Shown: positions 17,398-25,943, numbered from the stretch's first letter. The stretch: DNA of 64,000 nt from an uncultured Fretibacterium sp. (GCA_946183145.1 CAMGZM010000004.1:1-64000), one strand, 5' to 3'. The notes: generated by a model from the sequence alone, not told the origin. Program-made: numbers and translations.

Positions 17398-17406
17398 TGA
17401 TATAAT
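17398..17406 (+). promoter_or_regulatory. extended -10 promoter for the permease gene
   Basis: TGATATAAT (TG, one base, then TATAAT) lies about 40 bases before the permease start. A TTGACG is present at 17381, but only 14 bases upstream of the -10, so the extended -10 is the better reading. Confidence 0.55.
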
Positions 17407-17444
17407 GCGCTGACATATCCCAATAAAGGACAGGCCACATAAAA

Positions 17445-18911
17445 ATGTTATTCATGATTGACACAAGCAGGCATCTTGAACGCAGACTTACGCCCCTTAA
17501 TGTATGGTCGCTCGCTTTCGGGTGCGTAATAGGCTGGAGCGCGTATGTTATGCCCGGCACAATTTTCCTTCCGAACGCCGGCCCTCTAGGAACGTTGATA
17601 GCTATGGAGCTTGCGACTCTCGTAATGCTCATAATCGCGTACAATTACAGCTACATGATCAAGAAATTTCCTCTTACGGGCGGAGAATTTATCTATGCGA
17701 AAATGGCATTCGGCGAGACACACGGATTTTTGTGCGCGTGGTTCTTGAGCCTCTCTTACTTGTCTGTTATTCCCCTTAATGCTACGGCCATGAACTTAAT
17801 CATGCGTGCTGTTGCGGGTGATACGTTCCAGTTCGGATTTCACTATGTAGTATCGGGCTATGATGTATATTTCGGTGAAATGGTGCTTGCTATTGGCGCG
17901 TTATTCCTGTTCCAGATGATTAACTCTGCTGGCGTTCATGTTACGGGGAAGATTCAGACGTTTCTTGTGATGATTCTTCTCGGAGGAATATTGATACTTC
18001 TCGGCGGAGCGATGTTCAGCCCGAATGCGTCAACAGAGAATCTCACACCGATGTTTCACCCTGTAGACTCATCATTCACGAAAGGGATTATGGCTCAGAT
18101 AATCGCGGTGTTTGTTACTGGGCCGATGTCGTTCGTAGGATTTGACACAGTGCCGCAGCTTATGGAGGAGTCAAAATTCTCATCAGACCGCGTAAAAGTC
18201 GTAATGGATACGAGCATAGTATGCGGGGGGTTTGTGTATATTGCGCTAACTATTTTTGCGTGCGCTGTAATTCCGTATGTCTATCATCATTCATGGCCGG
18301 CATATATCGCTGACTTGTCGAATCAATCCGGCACGGCGGGAATTGCGACCCTCAACGCGGCGCGGATCGTCATGGGCAGCAAGGGGCTAATCATTCTCAC
18401 AGCGTCAGTGCTTGCGGCGATGCTTACGGGGATGATTGGCTTCTACATGGCAACAAGCAGACTCCTCTACTCAATGTCGCGGGATGGAATGCTTCCGGAA
18501 TGGTTCGCGTATCTCAACAAAAACGGAGTGCCTACACACGCGGGACTCTTCTGCACGGTCATAGCTTCTCTCACGTGCTTAATGGGTCGCGCTGTAATGG
18601 GCTGGGTTTTCGACATGGCTTCAACGGGAGCGGCGATAGGTTTTGCGTACACGTCAATATCTGCGGCTAAATATTCGTGGCAGGAAAAACGAACCGACAT
18701 ATTGATATTCGGCGTGCTAGGTTTCATTCTCTCGCTGATGATGGCGGTGTTCTTATTGTTCCCTCTTCCCGGCCTTAATGTTTCGCTCGGAAATGAGTCG
18801 TATACTCTTCTGTTCTTATGGGTAGTTATCGGTACTTTGTTCTACGTGATACGGCGTACTTGGGGGGGGGGGGTCAATCGTCCGTCATTACGAGGAGAAT
18901 ATAGAGAGTGA
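17445..18911 (+). CDS. APC-family amino acid/polyamine permease
   Basis: A 488-residue inner-membrane transporter with about 12 hydrophobic segments. The N-terminal GCVIGWSAYVMPGTIFLPNAGPLG corresponds to the APC TM1 unwound glycine motif, and FPLTGGEFIYAKMAFGETHGF to the conserved TM2-TM3 loop. Substrate cannot be told from sequence; amino acid uptake or exchange would suit an amino-acid-fermenting synergist. The last 20 codons include a run of 12 G that encodes WGGGV, so the C-terminal tail depends on the exact tract length. A hairpin terminator follows. Confidence 0.87.
   Translation: MLFMIDTSRHLERRLTPLNVWSLAFGCVIGWSAYVMPGTIFLPNAGPLGTLIAMELATLVMLIIAYNYSYMIKKFPLTGGEFIYAKMAFGETHGFLCAWFLSLSYLSVIPLNATAMNLIMRAVAGDTFQFGFHYVVSGYDVYFGEMVLAIGALFLFQMINSAGVHVTGKIQTFLVMILLGGILILLGGAMFSPNASTENLTPMFHPVDSSFTKGIMAQIIAVFVTGPMSFVGFDTVPQLMEESKFSSDRVKVVMDTSIVCGGFVYIALTIFACAVIPYVYHHSWPAYIADLSNQSGTAGIATLNAARIVMGSKGLIILTASVLAAMLTGMIGFYMATSRLLYSMSRDGMLPEWFAYLNKNGVPTHAGLFCTVIASLTCLMGRAVMGWVFDMASTGAAIGFAYTSISAAKYSWQEKRTDILIFGVLGFILSLMMAVFLLFPLPGLNVSLGNESYTLLFLWVVIGTLFYVIRRTWGGGVNRPSLRGEYRE
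18862..18873 (+). repeat. homopolymeric G12 tract
   Basis: Twelve consecutive G lie inside the 3' end of the permease gene. A run this long stands out in the window. It is a classical substrate for slipped-strand mispairing, which would change the last dozen or so residues, and also a classical spot for sequencing error. Confidence 0.9.
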
Positions 18912-18938
18912 AGAAAGCAATTGACGCATGAATAAAAG

Positions 18939-18972
18939 CTCCGTTGATTTTGAGTCAGCGGAGTATTTTTTT
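18939..18972 (+). terminator. terminator after the permease gene
   Basis: CTCCGTTGA (18939-18947) pairs with TCAGCGGAG (18955-18963) with one wobble, followed by TATTTTTTT. This is a clear Rho-independent terminator. Confidence 0.85.
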
Positions 18973-18989
18973 GTGTTCATAGTTGAGGC

Positions 18990-18995
18990 TATAAT
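18990..18995 (+). promoter_or_regulatory. -10 box for the S37 peptidase gene
   Basis: A full TATAAT in GGCTATAATATC lies about 40 bases before the peptidase start and just after the preceding terminator. No convincing -35 is seen. Confidence 0.5.
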
Positions 18996-19034
18996 ATCAG
19001 CATTCATATTCATCACATGAAAGAAGGAATCATT

Positions 19035-20627
19035 ATGAGCGTCAAAAAGTTTTTGCTTGCGTTTCTGTTTTTGTGCGTAACTTTTCAGGCTGAAGCGGCA
19101 AATTTCCGTGATGAGCTTCTGAGGCTTGAAGGTGTTGTATCTGTTGACGTTATCACACAGAGTCCCGACAAAGATGGTAATGTTCCTTTCAAGGAGAAAT
19201 ATATTGCGTGGTTCTCTCAACCAATCGACTGGAAGAATCCTAGCGGTGATAAATTCCTTCAGCGGGTCGAAATAGGCTATCAGGGAATCGATAATGTGAA
19301 CGTCGCGTATGTCGGCGGCTATAATCTCAGGAATAGCGATTTCCCAAAAGATGACCGCGTAGAGCTTGTGAGAATGTACAACGCAAACTTCATCAGCTTT
19401 GAGTACAGGTATTACGGACTCTCAATGCCTGAAAGACTCTCGGACGATGTGCCAGCGTTATGGGAGCATCTCACGAACAAGAACGCCGCTAATGATTTTC
19501 ACAGCGTAATGGAAAAACTCCGGGGAATTTTGTCGGGCAATTGGGCGTTCACGGGAATCAGCAAGGGAGGACAGACGACAAATATTTTTGCGTACTATTA
19601 TCCCAATGACGCAGATGTTTACGTCCCGTATGTAGCTCCTTTGTGTTACGGCCCGGAGGATATGAGACTCCCTGAAGCTGTATTCACGTCAATCGGCAAT
19701 GAGCGTTACGGAGAGTCAAAAGCAAAACAGTACCGCGACATAATCATGAAGTATCTTGTCGAGATGATAAGGGAACGGAAATATATTCAGCCGAGATACT
19801 ACAAGTTAATATCTGATGATGTTCCTTACGGGAGCGAGGATATGTATATTTCTGCTGACGATATGCCCTCGTTTGATGTTCGCTATGAGGCAGAGCTTGT
19901 AGATATTCCTGTGAGTATGTGGCAGTATGACAAAAATTTTGCCTCGTTCGATGAGGTGCTTAACATGCCCAAGTCAACAAGCAGCGACAAAGAAGCATAT
20001 CTGCGTGAAATGCTAAGACTTCTCAGGGAGAATGACTCAGCCAGCGATACGGGCAGCGATGAGGAAAAATCCCAAACTCCCCGCGTCAGGAAGGATTATG
20101 CGTATCAAGTTCAGGTTCACAAAGAGAACGGCGCATACGGGATAATGTTGAAGTATTTCCGCGAGGCTGCAAGGAAGGAAGGACTCACCATTAAGTTCAA
20201 AGAGGAGGACGAGCCCGGATATTACTCAAGGACTGAGATAAAACCGAATCTGCTTGCTACACTCAGCTATGACAGCACACTAAGCGACAATATACGCAGA
20301 TGGTCTCACACAACAGAGTCGAAAGTCATAATGATTTACGGAAATTCTGACCCTTGGTACTTTGTGAGGATGGAAGATGTTACGGACAACCCGAATGTGA
20401 GAGTCTTTGTGGCTGATTACGGACACGGCGCAGAAATATCTATGCTTTCTTCTGAGGACAAAGCAGCTGCAACAGAAATTCTCAATGCACAGCTTCAGAC
20501 GAACACGAAAGAGAATCCGCAGGAGCTTCGAGTCCTCAATTCATCGGGCGGAAATTGCAGCTTCACAGGAACAGGAGCATTAATGCTGTCTGTATTGCTG
20601 ATGTTCATTCGCAGGAAGAAATCATGA
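19035..20627 (+). CDS. secreted S37-family serine (tripeptidyl-type) peptidase with Synergist-CTERM tail
   Basis: A 530-residue exported protein: signal peptide (MSVKKFLLAFLFLCVTFQAEA), then an alpha/beta-hydrolase-type peptidase. The nucleophile is S176 in GISKGG; the likely triad partners are D439 (YGNSDPW) and H464 (DYGHGAE), the S37 pattern. S37 enzymes release tripeptides from the N-terminus of proteins. The C-terminus ends NSSGGNC, a hydrophobic stretch, then FIRRKKS, matching the Synergist-CTERM sorting signal for envelope retention. The start at 19035 is chosen because AGAAGGA lies 8 bases upstream. It overlaps the cupin gene as ATGA. Confidence 0.85.
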   Translation: MSVKKFLLAFLFLCVTFQAEAANFRDELLRLEGVVSVDVITQSPDKDGNVPFKEKYIAWFSQPIDWKNPSGDKFLQRVEIGYQGIDNVNVAYVGGYNLRNSDFPKDDRVELVRMYNANFISFEYRYYGLSMPERLSDDVPALWEHLTNKNAANDFHSVMEKLRGILSGNWAFTGISKGGQTTNIFAYYYPNDADVYVPYVAPLCYGPEDMRLPEAVFTSIGNERYGESKAKQYRDIIMKYLVEMIRERKYIQPRYYKLISDDVPYGSEDMYISADDMPSFDVRYEAELVDIPVSMWQYDKNFASFDEVLNMPKSTSSDKEAYLREMLRLLRENDSASDTGSDEEKSQTPRVRKDYAYQVQVHKENGAYGIMLKYFREAARKEGLTIKFKEEDEPGYYSRTEIKPNLLATLSYDSTLSDNIRRWSHTTESKVIMIYGNSDPWYFVRMEDVTDNPNVRVFVADYGHGAEISMLSSEDKAAATEILNAQLQTNTKENPQELRVLNSSGGNCSFTGTGALMLSVLLMFIRRKKS

Positions 20628-20959
20628 TTGCGGACATAAAGCGCGGGAATCTCTTTTCGCCCGTAAGAAAAAGCGATGAGGAATTTTCTGAGATTCTAAT
20701 TTCGGGGAAATCAGGCGGGAGTCGTGCCGAAAGAATCATCTCACACGGCCATGTATCACCGCCGGGATTCTGGTATGACCAAGACGAATGGGAGTTTGTT
20801 GCGGTCTTGCAGGGAGATGCGGAACTTGAGTTTGAGTCCGGGACTCTGAGAATGAATCCGGGGGACTGGGTGATAATTCCGGCGCATTTACGGCACAGAG
20901 TCAAAAAGACTTCGGAGACTCCGCCGTGCGTATGGCTTGCGTTTTTCGGGAATGAATGA
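20624..20959 (+). CDS. small cupin-domain protein
   Basis: A 111-residue single-domain cupin. The two cupin motifs are approximated by HGHVSPPGFWYDQDEWEFVAVLQGDAELE and LRMNPGDWVIIPAHLRHRVKK; His and Glu residues that could bind a metal are present. Small cupins of this type have varied roles (isomerase, dioxygenase, sensor), so no substrate is assigned. The start at 20624 overlaps the peptidase stop by ATGA with AGGAAG upstream; the track start lies inside the peptidase gene. Confidence 0.85.
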   Translation: MIADIKRGNLFSPVRKSDEEFSEILISGKSGGSRAERIISHGHVSPPGFWYDQDEWEFVAVLQGDAELEFESGTLRMNPGDWVIIPAHLRHRVKKTSETPPCVWLAFFGNE

Positions 20960-20974
20960 CAATGAGGAGAAATA

Positions 20975-21634
20975 ATGCCAAGACAGAATAATATCCCGGA
21001 GCTTGATAAACTTTTTCAGGACGTAAGAGAGTACCGCTCAAGCAAAAACTATATGGAGCTGTTAGACTTCATAAAGCGTTTCAGAAATATAGCCCCGTAT
21101 AATGCGATGCTGATTCATATTCAGAAGCCGGGAAGCAAATATGTTGCCAGCGCAAAAGATTGGTATGCGAGATTCGGACGGAGGCCCAAACCCGGAGCAA
21201 GGCCGCTGATTATATTATGGACATTCGGCCCGGTGTCGTTTGTGTACGAGCTTGAAGACACAGAGGGAGAAGAATTTCCGATTGCGATAACTCTCAACAG
21301 CAATCATGATGAAGTTACGCAGCTTGCGACGATATATCATGAATTAGGTCATATTTACTGCGGTCATCTTGGGAATCAAAAGCTGGATTATCTTCCGAAA
21401 CGTTGTGTACTACCGATAGAGGTTAAAGAATTTGAAGCGGAGTCTGTGTGCTGGCTTTTATGTGAACGCGAGGGAATCAAGAATCCTTCTGCTGAATATC
21501 TGAGCAATTATCTTAACAGCTATAATGAGATCCCGGATATAAGCATTGATACTGTACTGAAAGCAGCGGCAAAAATTGAGCAGATGAGAAATAAAGTATT
21601 AACTTCACCGCGCAAAGAGCTTAAGATAGACTAG
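20975..21634 (+). CDS. ArdC-like/ImmA-IrrE-type zinc metallopeptidase
   Basis: A 219-residue protein. The N-terminal half (YMELLDFIKRFRNIAPYNAMLIHIQKPG...ARFGRRPKPGARPLIIL) resembles the ssDNA-binding domain of ArdC antirestriction proteins. The C-terminal half has the zinc motif HELGH followed by EFEAESVCWLLCE, the third ligand region of ImmA/IrrE peptidases. ArdC proteins shield incoming DNA; ImmA/IrrE enzymes cleave phage or stress repressors. No phage or plasmid gene is next to it. A strong shared terminator follows. Confidence 0.78.
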   Translation: MPRQNNIPELDKLFQDVREYRSSKNYMELLDFIKRFRNIAPYNAMLIHIQKPGSKYVASAKDWYARFGRRPKPGARPLIILWTFGPVSFVYELEDTEGEEFPIAITLNSNHDEVTQLATIYHELGHIYCGHLGNQKLDYLPKRCVLPIEVKEFEAESVCWLLCEREGIKNPSAEYLSNYLNSYNEIPDISIDTVLKAAAKIEQMRNKVLTSPRKELKID

Positions 21635-21637
21635 CAC

Positions 21638-21692
21638 AAAAAATCCCCCTTCAGCCGAACAAAAACATGGACGGAAGGGGGAAAATTTTTAT
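21638..21692. terminator. bidirectional terminator
   Basis: CCCCCTTC (21645-21652) pairs with GAAGGGGG (21674-21681). AAAAAAT precedes and AAAATTTTT follows, so both convergent transcripts (the metallopeptidase gene and the coiled-coil gene) can end here. Confidence 0.85.
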
Positions 21693-22210
21693 GCGTTGCG
21701 GGGTTCTGATTTGCTTTCCTCGATTAAGCGTTTCACGTCCTCAAGAGTTATTGACGGCTTACGGGAGGCGTTCCACTCAAGAAATTTCTGCACCATCGGC
21801 AATGCCATTAGTATTCCCAGCATAACAATCAGCAAGTACAGAAAGTTTTGCGTGTCTCCTATTCTCGCGTCAATATCGTGTACCCTCTGCGACAATGCAG
21901 CAACGGAAGCGGCTATGTTGCTTATGTCCTGCCTGAGAGATTTTATTTCCTTGTTCATTTCTTCTCTCACCTGTTTTATTTCTTCCCTCTGCGCTTTGAG
22001 TTCTTCTTTTATGCCCTTGATTTCCTCTCTCATTTCCTCGCGCATTTGCTTCATTTCCCGCATGATAGCATCAAATTTGCTGTTGATACTTTCCATGTGA
22101 GCATTGAAGACTTCCTTACGCACGTAAATTTCTGGGTCTGCCGTCTCTGCTCCGTAACTAGCGCCGCAAATAACAAGCACAAACATTATCATCATCATAA
22201 ACTTTTTCAT
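21689..22210 (-). CDS. exported coiled-coil protein with C-terminal membrane anchor
   Basis: A 173-residue protein: signal peptide (MKKFMMMIMFVLVICGASYGAE), a long coiled coil (about 35-120; repeated MREEMREEIKGIKEELKAQREEIKQV), then one transmembrane helix (FLYLLIVMLGILMALPMV) and a short charged tail ending in SEPRNA. No family recognised. It could be an envelope spacer or scaffold. The start at 22210 follows GAAGGAGAACAGG; the track start would lie inside the neighbouring reductase gene. Confidence 0.75.
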   Translation of the reverse strand: MKKFMMMIMFVLVICGASYGAETADPEIYVRKEVFNAHMESINSKFDAIMREMKQMREEMREEIKGIKEELKAQREEIKQVREEMNKEIKSLRQDISNIAASVAALSQRVHDIDARIGDTQNFLYLLIVMLGILMALPMVQKFLEWNASRKPSITLEDVKRLIEESKSEPRNA

Positions 22211-22304
22211 GTCCTGTTCTCCTTCCTGAAAATTAACAGCCAAGCCCGCAATGAGCCTGACTGTTATTATAGTGCAATGCTGTCTGAAAGTTTTTGCTGA
22301 AAGT

Positions 22305-24809
22305 TTACTTGTTCTCAGCGTTGAGAGTCTGAGCCGCGATTCTTCCTGACACAAAAATTTCTGTGATCGCATTTCCGCCGAGACGATTCCCGCCGTGAAT
22401 GCCTCCCGTAACTTCTCCGGCCGCGTAAAGTCCCGGAATGATTCTCCCTTTAGGCGTGAGTACGTGCCTTCCTTCGTCTACAACAATTCCGCCCATCGTG
22501 TGATGCGTACTCGGTGCCATGAGTCTTATCGTCATAATCGTGTTGTCGAGGTCATATGAGTCAACGTTGTATGAGCCGTCCGGGTTTTTCTGGACATTTC
22601 CGACAGGGCGAGAGGCTATAGCTTTTCCGACATCGGGGAACTCTGAACCAGTCATCACCGCTTTGTCGTATGCGCGTATTGTCTGTTCTACGACTTTGGG
22701 ATCTGCTTTGACTCCAAGCTCTGCGAACAATGCGGGAAGCTCTGAGATTTTCCGCCTGTAATAGCGTCCGGGGTAATCTCCCGTTTCAGGAAGCTGAGTC
22801 GGCGCGGGCATCTTCTGCTCAACGTTGTAGAACTCAAGAAAGACTCCCTTGCTGCCCTTGTAATCCATTCCGTTTTTGAACTCAGCAAGCGACAATACAT
22901 CACGTTCTGATCCCTCATCAACGAATCTATGTCCCGTAATCGGTGAAATCCAGCAGGCATAATTTCCGCCGCCGAACGCTAAATTACCGTTGTCGATCCA
23001 CGCAATTGGCATCATCTGTGTGAAGCCCATTCCCGTAGAAGCTGCCCCGGCTTTTTCGGACATTATGATTCCGTCGCCCTGAAGTGATGAGCGGTTTGTC
23101 GTTTTTGTCGACATTGTTACGTATTCGGGAGACCAGTAGACATTATCATTCACAACTTCTTTCAGGTTCGCCGCAAATCCTCCTGTCGCTACTATTACGC
23201 CTTTTGCCGCGTATGCTGTTATCTCTGTGCCGTCATAACGTTTTGCCTTTACGCCGATAACGCGCCCGCCTTCCTTGATGAGTTCCGTTGCTGTTGTGCG
23301 AGTCATGAGCTTGTTCGCGGGATTGGCTTTGTACATGGCCGTCAACGGTGCGACAAAGTATGTTCCCCATCGGCCCGGATAACTTTCTTTCGTTCCGTCG
23401 CCGTCAGTGTCAACTTCTGCGCCTACAAATTCATTCTCACGATACCATAATGCGCCGATTAATGTCTGCTGTGTGTCCTCGTGGAAAGTCGCTCCCATTC
23501 CTTCAAGCCATTCTTTGAGACCCTGCGCGCGCTCGATGAACTGTCTTACGAGATTCACATCGCCGTAAATCCATGATTTTTTGTCCGCGCTCTGTCTGAG
23601 TCCGCCGTAATATGTCTGGAATATATGAAGGTTGAGAGTCGAGAACAAAGCGAGCTGATTCTCAGGAGTCCCCGCGTCAAGTTTAGGCTGCGCCCACGAA
23701 AGATATTCGCGGATTTCGTCCTTCAACGCTTTGAGAATGGGCAAATATTCAGCGTGAACACCGTGCTTTGAGAGTTCTGCGGCATCACCTGCTACATATT
23801 CGTGTGTGTCGTAATATTTCGCGTCAAAAGGTGCTTCGTTCCAGTTGAGAATCATTTTCAGCTCATTGATACAGCCCGGCACGCTCTTGACTTTGGGATA
23901 TTCCTGGCCTGTGAAAGCGTAAATTCCTGTTGTTGCGTCAGGATTTTTCGGATTCCAAACAAGATAGGGCATGACAGATTGATATTGTCCGCCTGAAACG
24001 AGAGTATTTCCGCCTGCCTCCGCGTTTTTCTCGATGATGAGAACAGTATTTCCGTCCTGAGCTGCCTGCGCTCCTGCCGCGACTCCTGCACCGCCCGCGC
24101 CGATGATAATCACGTCATACGTATACTTTTCGGGATTGCCGGGTTTGTGTTCGACTTTTGCGGCCTTGAATGCGTCCATGTTCGTGCATGATGCTTTTTC
24201 CGCCGCGCTGTTTACGGCGTTGCGTAATGCCCTCGTCGAGAATGTCGCCCCCGATACAGCGTCAACCCCTGAGCCGTTAGCTTGAATCATTTCGGGAATC
24301 ATGATGTCGAATGCTATATCGCCAACGTGAGGAGTCTCCGTATGAGTCGTAACTTCAAGCTCTGTCATCTTGTCGGCTGTGAATCTTGCGCGGATGTGAA
24401 CAGGCCCGTTATAGCCCATTGCTTCAGCGGTATATTCACCGGGCGTGAATGATACGGGGGCGTTGTTGCTTGCTGACTCACCTCTTGCGGCCTTGAGAGC
24501 TTTGCTGACGGCTTCAACGATTCCATCTCGTGTCATTGTTGCGTTTGAGACTGCGTCAATTTTTGCCTCGCTTTTTCCGATGAGCTGCCCTTTGTAGTTC
24601 TCGAAATTCTGAACTCCGAACGGGACTTCTTCCGGCGCGTCAATCTCTACAGCAGTGATTTTGTCCGCGTCAACAGTAACCTTCACTTTGACGGGAGATC
24701 CCTCGCTGTAGCCTTTTCCTTCTCCCTCATACGTGCCGGGCGTGAATGCACCGTAAGCGCACGACGAAAGAAGCATTACACATAGAATAACGCTGAGAAA
24801 TTTTTTCAT
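22305..24809 (-). CDS. exported FAD-dependent reductase with two FMN-binding domains (fumarate reductase-like)
   Basis: An 834-residue periplasmic flavoprotein. It has a signal peptide with a lipobox-like LSSC, two FMN_bind domains with the covalent FMN motif (SNAT at 88-91, SGAT at 186-189), then a fumarate reductase/succinate dehydrogenase-type FAD domain (GAGGAG at about 237-242; late HTMGGI and GNRLGGNAI motifs). No CxxCH heme motif is present, so this is the heme-free UrdA/ArdA-like layout. Such enzymes reduce an unsaturated acid (fumarate, urocanate, acrylate or cinnamate types) as anaerobic electron sinks; the substrate is not evident. Its upstream region is duplicated near 25744. Confidence 0.88.
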   Translation of the reverse strand: MKKFLSVILCVMLLSSCAYGAFTPGTYEGEGKGYSEGSPVKVKVTVDADKITAVEIDAPEEVPFGVQNFENYKGQLIGKSEAKIDAVSNATMTRDGIVEAVSKALKAARGESASNNAPVSFTPGEYTAEAMGYNGPVHIRARFTADKMTELEVTTHTETPHVGDIAFDIMIPEMIQANGSGVDAVSGATFSTRALRNAVNSAAEKASCTNMDAFKAAKVEHKPGNPEKYTYDVIIIGAGGAGVAAGAQAAQDGNTVLIIEKNAEAGGNTLVSGGQYQSVMPYLVWNPKNPDATTGIYAFTGQEYPKVKSVPGCINELKMILNWNEAPFDAKYYDTHEYVAGDAAELSKHGVHAEYLPILKALKDEIREYLSWAQPKLDAGTPENQLALFSTLNLHIFQTYYGGLRQSADKKSWIYGDVNLVRQFIERAQGLKEWLEGMGATFHEDTQQTLIGALWYRENEFVGAEVDTDGDGTKESYPGRWGTYFVAPLTAMYKANPANKLMTRTTATELIKEGGRVIGVKAKRYDGTEITAYAAKGVIVATGGFAANLKEVVNDNVYWSPEYVTMSTKTTNRSSLQGDGIIMSEKAGAASTGMGFTQMMPIAWIDNGNLAFGGGNYACWISPITGHRFVDEGSERDVLSLAEFKNGMDYKGSKGVFLEFYNVEQKMPAPTQLPETGDYPGRYYRRKISELPALFAELGVKADPKVVEQTIRAYDKAVMTGSEFPDVGKAIASRPVGNVQKNPDGSYNVDSYDLDNTIMTIRLMAPSTHHTMGGIVVDEGRHVLTPKGRIIPGLYAAGEVTGGIHGGNRLGGNAITEIFVSGRIAAQTLNAENK

Positions 24810-24860
24810 GATGAATCCCTCTTTGCATTAAAATTTTTTGGATGGCAATAATAATATCAT
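24798..24860. repeat. direct repeat copy 1 (reductase start and upstream region)
   Basis: About 63 bases from the first codons of the reductase through its SD and upstream region closely match 25744-25807; the cores AATCCCTCTTTGCATT and AATAATATCAT are identical. This copy belongs to the intact gene. Confidence 0.85.
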
Positions 24861-24884
24861 GCTTTTATACTTTTCAGCTTAGGA

Positions 24885-25565
24885 TTAGAATGGAGTTGCT
24901 GTTTCTGTTAAAGCATCTTCGGACATACGTACATAACCAAAGTGGAACTGTGAATTTGATATTACCTTTTTCAGATTGGCTCCAGTGCTTATGATTCTGA
25001 ACATGTCAGCTTTCAGAGTATGCTCTTCCTTGATGTTTGTGATTTTTATCCAGAGTCTCGCGTGTTCATTTCCGCCAAATTCAACTGGCACACACGAAAC
25101 ATCATCAGGGCAGTACATACGATTCTTTGAAGTTTGAATCTCTAGCACCTCAGCTGTGTAGCAAATATCGTTTTCTTCATCTGAGACTGCGAACAGGATT
25201 ATTACTTTTTCACCGCTCCCGGCTCTGCGGTTATATTCATCTGCTTTTTCTTTGGCCATGCCGTAACTCATGCTGTCCGTAGAAAACCACGTGTAACCGT
25301 GTCCGTTAGTGGCTGCATTATTCTGGTAAGCCTTGATGACTTTATGACCGTCCATCTTGTCGCCATTTACTGAAGTCCCGATATTGAGCTTGATAAATAT
25401 GTAGTCGTTGCTGTTTCTTGTTTCTTTTGTTTCCTGTTTCGGCATATCGCTTATCCCACAGTATTTTTTCTCTAACTCAACGTAGAGTTTCTCGTCATGC
25501 GACAACATATACATTCTCAGCATTTCGGAAAGAGCTTCTGTTTTTTCGACTCCCTTGATTTTCAC
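24885..25565 (-). CDS. hypothetical protein with N-terminal ribbon-helix-helix-like segment
   Basis: The frame stays open upstream of the track's GTG to about 25674 and there reads RSKYISLYADEETQRIFDEFVKIKGVEKTEALSEML, a ribbon-helix-helix pattern, so the annotated start probably cuts the real N-terminus. No ATG, GTG or TTG exists in that upstream part. An in-frame ATA stands 9 bases after AGGAAGG. The remaining 170 residues are unknown and look alpha/beta (TWFSTDSMSYGMAKEKADEYNRRAG, VIILFAVSDEENDICYTAEVLEI). It may be a self-regulated protein, or a gene damaged at its 5' end. It lies between two copies of a direct repeat. Confidence 0.6.
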   Translation of the reverse strand: MKIKGVEKTEALSEMLRMYMLSHDEKLYVELEKKYCGISDMPKQETKETRNSNDYIFIKLNIGTSVNGDKMDGHKVIKAYQNNAATNGHGYTWFSTDSMSYGMAKEKADEYNRRAGSGEKVIILFAVSDEENDICYTAEVLEIQTSKNRMYCPDDVSCVPVEFGGNEHARLWIKITNIKEEHTLKADMFRIISTGANLKKVISNSQFHFGYVRMSEDALTETATPF

Positions 25566-25671
25566 AAACTCATCAAATATTCTTTGAGTCTCTTCATCAG
25601 CATAAAGAGATATATATTTCGACCTTCCTATGATAAATCCGCTTCTTTCAATTGATTTTGAGATGTGTATA

Positions 25672-25700
25672 TGTTAATACCGCTTAAAAAACCATGTCAA
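25672..25700 (-). promoter_or_regulatory. probable promoter for the RHH-like gene
   Basis: A perfect TTGACA on the minus strand (complement of 25695-25700) is followed by TATTAA after 15 bases or TTAACA after 17. The implied transcript starts close to the open frame and carries AGGAAGG as its ribosome binding site. Confidence 0.45.
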
Positions 25701-25728
25701 TAAATGTACCGCAAAATTGAACGAGATA

Positions 25729-25755
25729 TTAATTCGAAACAGCAAATTTTTTCAT
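25729..25755 (-). pseudogene. decapitated remnant of a second reductase-like gene start
   Basis: Within the second repeat copy the minus strand reads GAGGGATTCACTC then ATGAAAAAATTT, the same SD and first codons (MKKF) as the intact reductase, but continues GCTGTTTCGAATTAA and stops after eight codons. It looks like the start of a lost paralogue or a recombination scar. Confidence 0.4.
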
Positions 25756-25807
25756 GAGTGAATCCCTCTTTGCATTAAAATTTTGGGGATGTGAGTAATA
25801 ATATCAT
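25744..25807. repeat. direct repeat copy 2
   Basis: Matches 24798-24860 in the same orientation with a few substitutions and small indels. The two copies bracket the RHH-like gene, about 880 bases of unique sequence. Loss or gain of that segment by recombination between the copies is possible. Confidence 0.85.
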
Positions 25808-25943
25808 CTTTCATTTTTCACATATCAGTTACATTTGCAGACTCGTGAAATTGAGTCAGCGATTTATTTTTCTGACTCTCAGACTCATATCACATGCCTG
25901 AAAATTTTTTTGCACAGTTAATTTTTGTTCAGTATATCTTCAA

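Noticed and set aside
17381-17406. Classical -35/-10 promoter TTGACG...TATAAT
   Set aside because: Spacing of 14 is too short; reported as an extended -10 instead.
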